A stretch of 64,000 bases of DNA from JACPHD01 sp964431805 (GTDB taxonomy: Bacteria > Patescibacteriota > Patescibacteriia > Patescibacteriales > GWC2-42-12), in contig CAYSKV010000005.1 in the NCBI GenBank assembly GCA_964431805.1, positions 1 through 64,000 on the forward strand, given 5' to 3'. A model generated the notes under the pieces. That model did not search any database. It saw only the letters and a list, made by a program, of their open reading frames with translations, and was not told the DNA's origin. Of the stretch, positions 56,315 to 64,000 are shown piece by piece. The position numbers were made by a program, and so were the translations under genes. Numbering within the stretch: position 1 is the first letter of the stretch; every line of letters begins with the position of its first letter.

Positions 56315-57322
56315 TTCCTGATTCGAATCAGCTTTTAATTTTTGCCACGGCGTAAACTTTTTTCTTTTAGCGCTAAAATATCCGGCCGTAGCGATCATAG
56401 CTGCGTTGTCCGTACAATATTTAAATTCAGGAATAATTAATTTAGTATTAATTAATTTATTTTTTACCGCTGTTTCAAGTTGGCTTCTTAATTCAACGTT
56501 CGCCGCTACACCACCCGATAACATAATATTTTTACAATTATATTTTATAGCCGCTTTAATAGTTTTATGAACTAAAACTTCAGCTACGGCTTTTTGAAAT
56601 TCATAAGCATACTCGGAAATTTTCTTTTTATAATTTTTATCTTTTTGTATTTCGTATAACAACGCTGTTTTCAATCCAGAAAAAGAAAAATCAAAATCAC
56701 CGGAATTAAGCATCGGTCTTGGTAATTTATTAATTAGTAATTTGTAATTTGTAATTTGTAATTTTGCCGCGCTAGCGGCGATTTCCGGTCCTCCTGGATA
56801 TCCTAAATTAAGTAATTGCGACGCTTTATCAAAAGCTTCGCCGGCTGCATCATCTCTAGTTTCGCCTAATAATTTATATTTACCATGCGCGGTCATTAAA
56901 ATTAACATAGTATGACCCCCGGATACTGTTAAAATTAACGCCGGAAATTTCGACTTACTATTTATAAAATTGGCGTAAATATGTCCTTCAATATGATTAA
57001 TAGCTATGACCGGCAAGCTCCAAGCATAGGCTAAAGTTTTAGCCGTTTCCACTCCGACGAGTAATGACGTAATTAATCCCGGCCCAGTCGTCACGGCAAT
57101 CGCATCAATTTTATTTACGCCTCTAAGCGCTTCGTTAACTACCGGCAAAATATTTAAAACATGTTCGCGCGCCGCCACCTCTGGCACCACGCCGCCATAT
57201 TTTTTGTGTATTTCGATTTGTGAAGAAACCACATTTGATAAAACCTTAACTTTATCACCCATACCGCAAACGACCGAGGCCGCGGTTTCATCGCACGAGG
57301 TTTCAATGCCTAATATATTCAT
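56303..57322 (-). CDS. tsaD: tRNA N6-threonylcarbamoyladenosine transferase subunit TsaD
   Basis: ASKHA-fold protein of the t6A pathway. GIETSCDETAASV at the start, HIEGHIYANF metal site (about 108-117), LTVSGGHTMLILM, GEAFDKASQLLNLGYPGGPEI, LSGGVAANVELR and the C-terminal YCTDNAAMIATAG. 339 residues. A 7-nt-repeat insert (AAKLQITNYKLLINKLPRPM) lies at about residue 190, where other TsaD proteins have a variable loop. Confidence 0.96.
   Translation of the reverse strand: MNILGIETSCDETAASVVCGMGDKVKVLSNVVSSQIEIHKKYGGVVPEVAAREHVLNILPVVNEALRGVNKIDAIAVTTGPGLITSLLVGVETAKTLAYAWSLPVIAINHIEGHIYANFINSKSKFPALILTVSGGHTMLILMTAHGKYKLLGETRDDAAGEAFDKASQLLNLGYPGGPEIAASAAKLQITNYKLLINKLPRPMLNSGDFDFSFSGLKTALLYEIQKDKNYKKKISEYAYEFQKAVAEVLVHKTIKAAIKYNCKNIMLSGGVAANVELRSQLETAVKNKLINTKLIIPEFKYCTDNAAMIATAGYFSAKRKKFTPWQKLKADSNQELTN
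56731..56764. repeat. Heptanucleotide repeat inside tsaD
   Basis: Plus-strand units taatttg repeated three times and a fourth imperfect one (taattttg). In the tsaD frame it gives KLQITNYKLLINKL. The frame is kept. Confidence 0.75.
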
Positions 57323-57402
57323 AAAATTTATCTTATCTAATAACCCTTAAAAAAACAAGCTGACTTTACAAAATTCTCTTAAAAGTGCAAAATATAAGGG
57401 AC

Positions 57403-57431
57403 TTACAAAATAATTAATAACCGGCTATAAT
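57403..57431 (+). promoter_or_regulatory. Promoter of the thioredoxin-like gene, probably leaderless
   Basis: TTACAA (57403-57408), 17-nt spacer, TATAAT (57426-57431). Six bases then separate it from the ATG at 57438, exactly as for ruvB. Confidence 0.55.
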
Positions 57432-57437
57432 ATAATT

Positions 57438-57842
57438 ATGTATAAAAAAGTCATAATTCCTACAATTTTATTCATCGCTGTTTTTGCTTTTTCATTTTTT
57501 GCGCTTTCAGGAGAAGGTAGTAAAAATAAACCAACAACAAACGAGCCAACCGGCCAACAAAATCAGGCGGTAAGCCAGATTATTCTTTTTTATGGCGACG
57601 GCTGCCCGCATTGTAAAATCGTAGAAGAATATATTGAAAAAAATAAAACCAAAGAAAAACTTTCTTTCGCTCAAAAAGAAGTTTATTATAATAAAACTAA
57701 CGCTAACGAGCTTGTAGAAAAAGCAAAAATTTGCGGTTTACCGACCGATTCAATCGGCGTGCCATTTCTGTTTGATGAAAAAAAATGTTATATCGGCGAT
57801 CAAGATATTATAAATTTTTTCAAACAAAAAACTAATGAATAA
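57438..57842 (+). CDS. Membrane-anchored thioredoxin/glutaredoxin-like protein
   Basis: 134 residues. N-terminal membrane helix (about 5-23), a Ser/Thr/Asn/Gln linker, then a thioredoxin-fold domain with ILFYGDGCPHCKIVEEYI (redox site CPHC, about 55) and the cis-Pro in GVPFLF. Probably faces outward and handles disulfides. Overlaps the next gene by 8 nt. Confidence 0.85.
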   Translation: MYKKVIIPTILFIAVFAFSFFALSGEGSKNKPTTNEPTGQQNQAVSQIILFYGDGCPHCKIVEEYIEKNKTKEKLSFAQKEVYYNKTNANELVEKAKICGLPTDSIGVPFLFDEKKCYIGDQDIINFFKQKTNE

Positions 57843-58362
57843 CAAAAAATTATCAATTTATATTTTTTCTTTTTTAGCAATTAGTTTTCTCTTTGCTAAA
57901 AAAGCTTTAGCGGTTTGTCCCATTTGTACGATCGCGGTTGGCGCTGGCCTTGGTCTTTCCCGCTGGTTAGGAATTAACGATACCATAACCGGCCTATGGA
58001 TTGGCGGACTTATCGTTTCCATGATTGTCTGGACCGAAAGTTGGCTTGATAAAAAAAATATTCGCTTTAAAGGCAGAATTTTTGTGGACATACTAGTCTA
58101 TTATCTTTTTACTATTATTCCACTTTATTATACTGGCATCATCGGCAATCCATTAAATACTTTATGCGCTTGTGGAATAGATAAATTACTTTTTGGCATT
58201 GTTGCTGGCAGCTCGGCTTTCTGGTTCGGAGCTAGTTGGTATTTTTTTCTTAAAGAAAAAAATAATGGACGCGCTCACTTTCCTTTTCAAAAAGTTGTTA
58301 TGCCAATTACGCCGATTATTATTTTAAGTATAATTTTTTATTTTTTAACTTCACCCCGTTAA
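57835..58362 (+). CDS. Polytopic membrane protein with CPIC motif
   Basis: 175 residues, four or five hydrophobic helices. VCPICTIAVGAG after the first helix and NTLCACGIDK before a later one supply paired Cys on the same side. Coupling to the thioredoxin-like gene suggests a role in electron transfer to disulfides, though it is not a recognised DsbB, DsbD or VKOR. The last codons and stop (TSPR, stop) lie in the CCCCGTTAAATAA repeat. Confidence 0.65.
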   Translation: MNNKKLSIYIFSFLAISFLFAKKALAVCPICTIAVGAGLGLSRWLGINDTITGLWIGGLIVSMIVWTESWLDKKNIRFKGRIFVDILVYYLFTIIPLYYTGIIGNPLNTLCACGIDKLLFGIVAGSSAFWFGASWYFFLKEKNNGRAHFPFQKVVMPITPIIILSIIFYFLTSPR

Positions 58363-58493
58363 ATAATTTGTTTAAACAAATTAAGGCTTGGATAATTGGC
58401 GAGATAATTATATTATTAATAAATTGAATATTATTTAAAAAATTTTATATAATCAAAATAAAAAATCAAGCCTTATTTAACGGGGCAAGTAAC
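58350..58493. repeat. Inverted repeat with CCCCGTTAAATAA ends, copy 2
   Basis: Left arm CTTCACCCCGTTAAATAA (58350-58367) and, after a 16-nt palindromic piece (TTTGTTTAAACAAATT), AAGGCTTG. Right arm CAAGCCTTATTTAACGGGG (to about 58491) is the complement without the piece. The A/T-rich middle has no frame. Size and ends suggest a small non-autonomous element or REP-type repeat. Confidence 0.55.
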
Positions 58494-58502
58494 TTTAAAA
58501 AT

Positions 58503-59039
58503 ATGGATAACCAAAATCCGATAAAAAATATTAATGAATTTATTCAAAAAGTAGATACGATGAAAAAAGAAAATAAATTAGACCTTTCTTCTGATCAAGA
58601 TTTATCCATCGCCATTATGAATTTAGTTAGTATTGAAGAACATTTCTTTTTTACTGGCGGCAAATTAGAAAAAACAGGCTACTACGATATGATAAAAGAT
58701 GTTAGGGAAATGAGAAAAGAACTGATGTTAAAAATAGTGAAAGAACCGGAAGGTGAAGTCTGGTGCATTTCAAAGCATTTACTCGCCGCTTCTATGCGCT
58801 TAATGGAAGTTGGGACAAAACAACTTGGCATAGGCAGAAAAGATGAAGCCTACAATCTTTTTGATAAAGCCTTTAATCTTTATTCTCTATTTTGGGGGCT
58901 TAATATGAAACTTTTAAATGTCGGCGATATAAAAAAAATTGATGATGGAGCGGTAAATAAACATGACACTGAAAAAAAAGGTTTAATGGGAAAACTTGGT
59001 GAACTGGTAAAAAAAGCGATTGATTGCTGTATTGAATAA
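58503..59039 (+). CDS. Orphan soluble helical protein
   Basis: 178 residues, all helical, no signal peptide. NLVSIEEHFFFTGGKLEKTGYYDMI and CISKHLLAASMRLMEVGTKQL look conserved, but the family is not recognised. C-terminal Cys pair (IDCCIE). It lies alone between the repeat and a terminator. Confidence 0.65.
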   Translation: MDNQNPIKNINEFIQKVDTMKKENKLDLSSDQDLSIAIMNLVSIEEHFFFTGGKLEKTGYYDMIKDVREMRKELMLKIVKEPEGEVWCISKHLLAASMRLMEVGTKQLGIGRKDEAYNLFDKAFNLYSLFWGLNMKLLNVGDIKKIDDGAVNKHDTEKKGLMGKLGELVKKAIDCCIE

Positions 59040-59060
59040 TTTTTAAAAATTATATAAAAA

Positions 59061-59083
59061 AACTCTGGTTTAAAGCCAGAGTT
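59061..59083. terminator. Bidirectional terminator
   Basis: AACTCTGG (59061-59068) pairs with CCAGAGTT (59076-59083), between the convergent 58503 gene and surface protein B. Confidence 0.85.
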
Positions 59084-59099
59084 TTTATTTTTATTATCT

Positions 59100-62000
59100 T
59101 TATCTTTGAAGACCGCTATAAGCTATACCTCTAATTATATTCCAATCTGTAGCATTAACTGGGCTATGTTCATAGATCCATTTGAAAGTTGTGATAGCGG
59201 TTTGTTCGCTGATTAGGTTTCTGGGTCTGGGCATTAAACCATAGGCCATAACCATAATAGTGTTTTGGTCTAGATTGTTAGACATAACAGGGTTGCGGCC
59301 ATAGACTCGGGAGAATTCTATTTTAGCCTGTTCCTCAATATTAGAATTTCTCTCAATTGGCCATCTACCATTGGCTATTTTCAATAAATCAGACCATTCA
59401 GCTTCGCTATTAGGCAGTCTAGAGTAGGCTTTGTAGTAGGAGTTAATGACTGCGGCTCGTTCGCCTGAACCTAATCTCAGGGTTGATTTAGTACCATAGA
59501 CTATGAAATTATTGATAGTTGATCTCTCAATATCAGTTATAGTTTTATCTAAATTTAGAATAGTCTGATATTTAATTAATCCTTGTTGTTCTTTGGCTAA
59601 ATCAGCCTGAATAGCTAGATGAGTTAATAATTGATTTTTATCATTAGTAGCTAATATTTGAGCTTCGGTTAGAATCTGTTCTAATAGTTCATCATTGTTA
59701 TTATTAGCTGAATTATTATTGTTGTTATTATTGTTTTGATTATTACCTGGGTTGTTGTTTCCTGGATTGCCGTTATTGTTGTTCCCATTATTTCCTGGGT
59801 TGTTGTTATTGGGTGGAGGCAAAGGGTTACCACCAGAAACAATCATAATACTGTCTGAATAAACATCTGTTATATTGCCTAGAGCGTCCTTAAATTTAAC
59901 ATAAACTGTTTTAGTGCCAAAACCGCTGTCTAACGTCCAGGTTATGGCCGAGGTATATGTTCGCCAATCGCAATCAGTAAACTCTTGATTATTACAAACC
60001 ATCATCTGACTAACAGCGCCGGCATCATCAGTGGCTTGAAAATTTAAAATTACATCATGAGTAATTATTTTTTCTTCTCCGGAGTTAATAGTAATTTGAC
60101 CGGTTAAAACCGGAAGGCCGAGACGGGTTAAAAAAGTAACTTCAGTATTATTATAAGAAGTAAAAAATCCGCCAACTAATATTTTATTATCGTTTTGAAA
60201 AAAGACGGAATATACTCCGGCATAAAAAAGCCCTGCTAAACCAGTTCCAGAATTAAATGTTTCATCTAAGCTGCCGTCGGAGTTAAGTCGAACTATATTA
60301 TTTACTGCAGTGCCATTATAAGAAGTAAAATATCCGCCAATTAATATTTTACCATCATCCTGAAGTGACATTGTTTGTATGTATGGATAATCGTTTCCCA
60401 ATCCTGTGCCAGAACTAAATGTTTCATCTAAGCTGCCATCGGAGTTAAGTCGAACTATGTAGTTTGCCATAACTCCATTATAAGAATTAAAACCTCCACC
60501 CACTAATATTTTACCATCATTTTGAAGGGCTATTGAACATACCGCCGGCCAATCTCCGCCGAAACCGGTACCTTGATTAAAAGTTGTATCCATACTTCCA
60601 TCAGTATTTAGTCTAACTATATTGTTTACTTCGGTACCATTATAAATAGTAAAATATCCACCAACCAATATTTTATCGTCATTTTGTATTGTAACAAAAT
60701 AAACTCTTTCCCAGTCTCCGTTAAAACCCTCCTCCATATTAAAACTTGCATCTATACTGCCATCAGAATTAAGTCTAGCTATATTATTAGCCAAATTTCC
60801 ATTATAAGAACTAAAATCTCCACCAACTAATATTTTCCCGTCACTTTGCAAGGCTATAGTATTTATATAATTATCAAATCCTAATCCGCCAGAATTAAAA
60901 GTAGTATCTAAACTACCATCAGAGTTAAGTCTAACTATATTATTCGCCGTAGTGCCGTTATAAGAAGTAAACCATCCACCAACTAATATTTTACCATCAC
61001 TTTGAAGGGCTATAGTATTCACACAATCATCAAAACCTAACCCGCCAAAATTAAATGTTTCATCCAAACTACCATCAACATTGAGTCGAGCTATATAATT
61101 TACCGCAGTATCATTATAAGAAGTAAAACCTCCACCCACTAATATTTTCCCATCGTCTTGAGTAGTTACAATACTAATATAACCATTAAAACCTTTAGCG
61201 CCTGGATTAAAGCTTGTATCTAAACTACCATCTGAGTTAAGTCTTTCCAAATAATCTCCGCCTATTATTATTTTATTATCAGATTGAATAGATATATCTC
61301 TAACCCACATCCAAGAATAAATTTTAGAGGGAGAGGTAAATGTATTATCTAAAGTTCCATTACTATTTAATCGGGCTATTTTTTTTATAGTAGTACCATT
61401 ATAAGAATCAAAATCTCCTCCTATTAATATTTTACCGTCTGATTGAATAGCTACACTAGCAGTCCTAATAGTAAAACCTGTTCCTGCGTTAGCATGAAAG
61501 TCCGTATCTAAACTTCCATCTGTATTAATTCTAGCTATATATCCAATACTTGTTCCTCTGTATGTGTCGATTCTCATGCCAACGATAATTATTTTCCCAT
61601 CAGATTGTACTGCTATATCTAAAATTTCTGGATAATATGAACCCGACAACCCAGTACCGGGGTCAAAAGTTGTATCTAAGGTTCCATCAGCATTTAATCT
61701 GGCTATTTCGTTTCTGGTTACTCCGTTAAATGTAGTAAAAAGTCCCCCAATAACTATTTTATTATCGTCCTGAATAAATATTGATTCTGGACCCCACCAA
61801 TTAAAACCTGTGCCAATATTAAAACTTGTATCTAAAGTACCATTTGTATTTAATCTAGCTATTCTGCTTACTGCTGTACCATTATAAGAACTAAATTGCC
61901 CGATAACTACTATTTTCCCATCACTTTGTAGGCCCATTCCCATGACATTACTATTAAACCCAACACCAATATTAAAATCTGTATCTAAACTACCATCAGT

Positions 62001-62435
62001 ATTTAATCTAACTATGTGATTTACTGTTGTGCCATTATAAGAAGTAAAACCTCCTCCAACTAATATTTTACCATCACTTTGGAGGACAATTGTTTCTACT
62101 TTATAATCACCATTGTCATTAAAGCCTGTACCGATATTAAAATCTGTATCTAAACTACCTTCAGTATTTAATCTGGCTATACAATTAGCCGGTGTGCCAT
62201 TATAAGAATTAAATTCACCGCCAATTAAAATTTTTCCATCACCTTGAATAACTGTTGTATTTACTCTATAATCAACTCCTTTAAATTCACCATTTATAAA
62301 ATCCGAGTCTAGTCGCCCATCAGAATATATATAACTTTGAGCTTTGGTTTGGTTGGCGAAGGAGGATAGAAATAATAAGGTTAAAATAAATAAGATTATG
62401 CCTTTGGGCATTTTTTTGTTTTTTGTTATTTTCAT
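59100..62435 (-). CDS. Large secreted delta-60-repeat beta-propeller surface protein B
   Basis: About 1111 residues from the ATG at 62435. Signal peptide (Lys-rich, then GIILFILTLLFLSSFANQTKA). About 14 delta-60 repeats (QSDGKILVGGGFTSYNGT ... RLNTDGSLDTDF) follow to about residue 760. Then an Ig-like segment with an internal Cys pair, an Asn/Pro/Gly-rich linker, and the C-terminal domain (LGSGERAAVINSYYKAYSRL ... NTIMVMAYGLMP ... IIRGIAYSG) shared with protein A. As in A, the frame stays open 20 codons upstream through hairpin 3. Probably cell-surface; ligand unknown. Confidence 0.78.
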   Translation of the reverse strand: MKITKNKKMPKGIILFILTLLFLSSFANQTKAQSYIYSDGRLDSDFINGEFKGVDYRVNTTVIQGDGKILIGGEFNSYNGTPANCIARLNTEGSLDTDFNIGTGFNDNGDYKVETIVLQSDGKILVGGGFTSYNGTTVNHIVRLNTDGSLDTDFNIGVGFNSNVMGMGLQSDGKIVVIGQFSSYNGTAVSRIARLNTNGTLDTSFNIGTGFNWWGPESIFIQDDNKIVIGGLFTTFNGVTRNEIARLNADGTLDTTFDPGTGLSGSYYPEILDIAVQSDGKIIIVGMRIDTYRGTSIGYIARINTDGSLDTDFHANAGTGFTIRTASVAIQSDGKILIGGDFDSYNGTTIKKIARLNSNGTLDNTFTSPSKIYSWMWVRDISIQSDNKIIIGGDYLERLNSDGSLDTSFNPGAKGFNGYISIVTTQDDGKILVGGGFTSYNDTAVNYIARLNVDGSLDETFNFGGLGFDDCVNTIALQSDGKILVGGWFTSYNGTTANNIVRLNSDGSLDTTFNSGGLGFDNYINTIALQSDGKILVGGDFSSYNGNLANNIARLNSDGSIDASFNMEEGFNGDWERVYFVTIQNDDKILVGGYFTIYNGTEVNNIVRLNTDGSMDTTFNQGTGFGGDWPAVCSIALQNDGKILVGGGFNSYNGVMANYIVRLNSDGSLDETFSSGTGLGNDYPYIQTMSLQDDGKILIGGYFTSYNGTAVNNIVRLNSDGSLDETFNSGTGLAGLFYAGVYSVFFQNDNKILVGGFFTSYNNTEVTFLTRLGLPVLTGQITINSGEEKIITHDVILNFQATDDAGAVSQMMVCNNQEFTDCDWRTYTSAITWTLDSGFGTKTVYVKFKDALGNITDVYSDSIMIVSGGNPLPPPNNNNPGNNGNNNNGNPGNNNPGNNQNNNNNNNNSANNNNDELLEQILTEAQILATNDKNQLLTHLAIQADLAKEQQGLIKYQTILNLDKTITDIERSTINNFIVYGTKSTLRLGSGERAAVINSYYKAYSRLPNSEAEWSDLLKIANGRWPIERNSNIEEQAKIEFSRVYGRNPVMSNNLDQNTIMVMAYGLMPRPRNLISEQTAITTFKWIYEHSPVNATDWNIIRGIAYSGLQR

Positions 62436-62604
62436 ATTTTTGTTTATTAAAAAAGCAATGGACAAAGAGTTTAAACTGATTAAACTATTATCCATTGCTT
62501 TTTTTCTAATATTTTAAACCAATTTATGCTATTTTTAGCTAAATTGGCGTTATTTTTTATCATGTTTTGTTTTTATTTTTTGATAATATGATTTTGTATT
62601 ATCT
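62436..62604 (-). promoter_or_regulatory. Structured leader with three hairpins, copy B
   Basis: Reads nearly the same as copy A on the opposite strand: the TTAGATAATA stem, the CCAATTTAGCTA/TAGCATAAATTGG stem, and the large hairpin (62449-62506) with AAAAAAGCAATGGA ends before the ATG at 62435. Changes between the copies mostly fall in loops or keep pairing. Confidence 0.6.
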
Positions 62605-62610
62605 AATATA

Positions 62611-62639
62611 ATTTTAACAAAAATTTTGTATTTTGTCAA
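62611..62639 (-). promoter_or_regulatory. Promoter of surface protein B
   Basis: Minus strand TTGACA (62639-62634), 17-nt spacer, TAAAAT (62616-62611), matching the promoter of protein A. Confidence 0.7.
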
Positions 62640-62686
62640 TGTCTAAAAATTTAAAAATCACCTATACTTAGCGGGGTTTTATTTTA

Positions 62687-62716
62687 TTGACTTTGATAAA
62701 TTCTTTCTGTTATACT
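62687..62716 (+). promoter_or_regulatory. Promoter of the radical SAM gene
   Basis: TTGACT (62687-62692), 18-nt spacer, TATACT (62711-62716). Leader of about 60 nt with a strong SD. Confidence 0.6.
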
Positions 62717-62784
62717 TACCCAAAGCACATTTTAAAATTAGTAAACACAGAAGCAACCAAAACGACAAAAACAAGGAGGGCATT

Positions 62785-64000
62785 ATGAATAATGTAATTT
62801 CGTACAAAAAGTTTAGCGATGAAGTAATGGGAATTAAAACTAAAGACGCAACATTTTTACTTATGCCTAAAACCAGGAGGATTGTCACCATGAAACCTGT
62901 CGATCTTGGCATTATAGGAAACGAACTGGGCAATATTGTTGAATCATTGCCCGTCAAAAAAGTTTGCGGAACTGAAGAAGAAAATATTTTTGCGCCATTC
63001 GCCGGTGGTATTTTTCTTACCAGCGATTGCAATTTGCGTTGCGTATATTGTTATGCTCGCGGCGGCGAAAAACAAAAATATATGAACTGGCAACTGGCTC
63101 ATGGCGCGGCTATTTTTTTAATTAACAACGCCAAAGAATTCAATATCAACCCGCGCATCTCTTTCCATGGCGGCGGAGAGCCGACAATGAACTGGTCGAT
63201 ACTAACAAAAGTTGTGGCATTAATCCAAAAAGAGTGTCGTCAGTATGGCTTAACGCCATCATTCAGTATTTCAACCAATGGCATTCTTTCTGAAAAAAAG
63301 GCGGCTTGGGTTGCTGAAAACATTAACCACATCCAGTTATCATTTGATGGTCCGAAAAGTATCCAGGATTTTCAACGACCAGGTATTTTCAGCGGCTTCA
63401 GCAGCTATGAATACGCAATGGCTACCGCGGCGACTTTCAAGAAGCTGGGGAAAAAATTTGTTTCCCGTACCACCGTTCTTGCAGAAAATATCAACAAGAT
63501 GCCGGAAATTTCTGATTTTATTCTGGAAGAACTTGGAGCTTCAATGATTCATGTCGAACCGGTTTTCCATGACGGACGAGGAATTAATAACCCCCTTATT
63601 AAAACCCCCGACCAAGGCGAATTTTTAGAACAACTGCTAAAGCTGCAAACCAGTTCTAAATTTTCTGGCAAAATTTTTGCTCTGGCGAAAGGAATGTTTA
63701 AAGATAAATATTGCGGCGCTGCCGGATATAATTTTCTGGTAACTCCGGATGGCATTATCACCAGCTGTTATGAAGTGCTCACCCGAGACGACGAACGAGC
63801 AAAAATTTTTCAGTATGGTTATTACGACGAGTTCGAGAAAAAATTTATAATTGATCATAAAAAATTTGATCGCCTCGGACAGCGAAAAGCTTGCAACGTC
63901 AAGGGATGTGATGAATGCTTCGCTGAATTTAACTGCGCCGGCGGCTGTTTAGCTAAACATGCCAACGCGAATTCAGACAGTATATTCAGTTTCCAAAAAA
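62785..64000 (+). CDS. Radical SAM/SPASM-domain protein (cut by right edge)
   Basis: 405 codons are present and no stop is reached. ATG after ACAAGGAGGG. Radical SAM motif CNLRCVYCYARGG at about residues 90-102, ISFHGGGEPTMNW, FSISTNGIL and IQLSFDGP follow the anaerobic sulfatase-maturase/peptide-maturase pattern. The SPASM part begins CGAAGYNFLVTPDGIITSCYE and continues CNVKGCDECFAEFNCAGGCLAKH, supplying ligands for auxiliary clusters. It may modify a peptide (RiPP-like) or a sulfatase; no substrate gene is in view. GC is higher than in core genes. Confidence 0.88.
   Translation, partial: MNNVISYKKFSDEVMGIKTKDATFLLMPKTRRIVTMKPVDLGIIGNELGNIVESLPVKKVCGTEEENIFAPFAGGIFLTSDCNLRCVYCYARGGEKQKYMNWQLAHGAAIFLINNAKEFNINPRISFHGGGEPTMNWSILTKVVALIQKECRQYGLTPSFSISTNGILSEKKAAWVAENINHIQLSFDGPKSIQDFQRPGIFSGFSSYEYAMATAATFKKLGKKFVSRTTVLAENINKMPEISDFILEELGASMIHVEPVFHDGRGINNPLIKTPDQGEFLEQLLKLQTSSKFSGKIFALAKGMFKDKYCGAAGYNFLVTPDGIITSCYEVLTRDDERAKIFQYGYYDEFEKKFIIDHKKFDRLGQRKACNVKGCDECFAEFNCAGGCLAKHANANSDSIFSFQK

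Overview
The window looks like a chromosomal segment of a Candidate Phyla Radiation (Patescibacteria, possibly parcubacterial) bacterium. The lineage is an inference. The grounds are low GC, tightly packed short operons, many small membrane or secreted proteins with no named family, tRNA genes without an encoded CCA, a 23S rRNA gene not preceded by 16S, a bacterial Elp3, a class-2 TrpB, and core genes that almost all lack a Shine-Dalgarno (SD) sequence. UGA is a normal stop here (ruvB ends in TGA), so this is not the SR1/Gracilibacteria code.

Layout. 1-2070: 5' part of a 23S rRNA gene (minus strand, running off the left edge), with a strong promoter and an attenuator-like hairpin upstream. 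2071-7680: minus-strand housekeeping run ruvB - small membrane protein - PH-domain protein - queA - rpmF - nusB - rnc - pilT. 7761-10950: secreted beta-propeller protein with a structured leader. 11015-17967: minus-strand genes for a DnaQ-like exonuclease, an RRM protein, a ferredoxin-like protein, an Ogt-like protein, tRNA-Ser, a MazG-like protein, an O-antigen ligase-like protein and an EamA transporter. 18174-26742: an orphan gene, a deoxyhypusine-synthase-like gene, a MarR-controlled efflux operon (marR, two membrane fusion proteins, a DHA2 transporter), agmatinase-like gene and guaB. 26752-28424: remnant of a second GH1 gene, an orphan gene and an intact GH1 glycosidase. 28476-36493: infB-rbfA-nrnA-like, clpP, small Cys-rich genes, rny, ymdB-like and hup. 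36542-36904: a tRNA fragment and tRNA-Lys, -Met, -Arg. 37015-45918: surface protein pair, methyltransferase, formyltransferase-like, recQ, dihydroorotate-dehydrogenase-like, folD and glyA. 45919-47645: tiny SD-led reading frames of unclear status. 47645-57322: HD protein, elp3, bactofilin-like protein, phosphohexomutase, trpS, trpB, two small genes behind a probable T-box leader, and tsaD. 57438-64000: thioredoxin-like/membrane pair, an orphan gene, a second giant beta-propeller protein, and a radical SAM/SPASM protein cut by the right edge.

Three things stand out. (1) Two giant surface proteins 50 kb apart (7969-10950 and 59100-62435) share promoter, a three-hairpin leader ending in a terminator-like stem just before the start codon, N-terminus and C-terminal domain, although their propeller parts differ. 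(2) A probable T-box leader (55944-56280, minus) precedes two small genes, one with paired cysteines, with trpB and trpS further downstream. (3) Heptanucleotide tandem repeats recur in intergenic sites and inside the frames of recQ, elp3 and tsaD, where they encode Lys-rich seven-residue repeats. In addition, about ten small or orphan genes carry strong SD sequences while the core genes do not, and ruvB and the thioredoxin-like gene appear to be transcribed leaderless.
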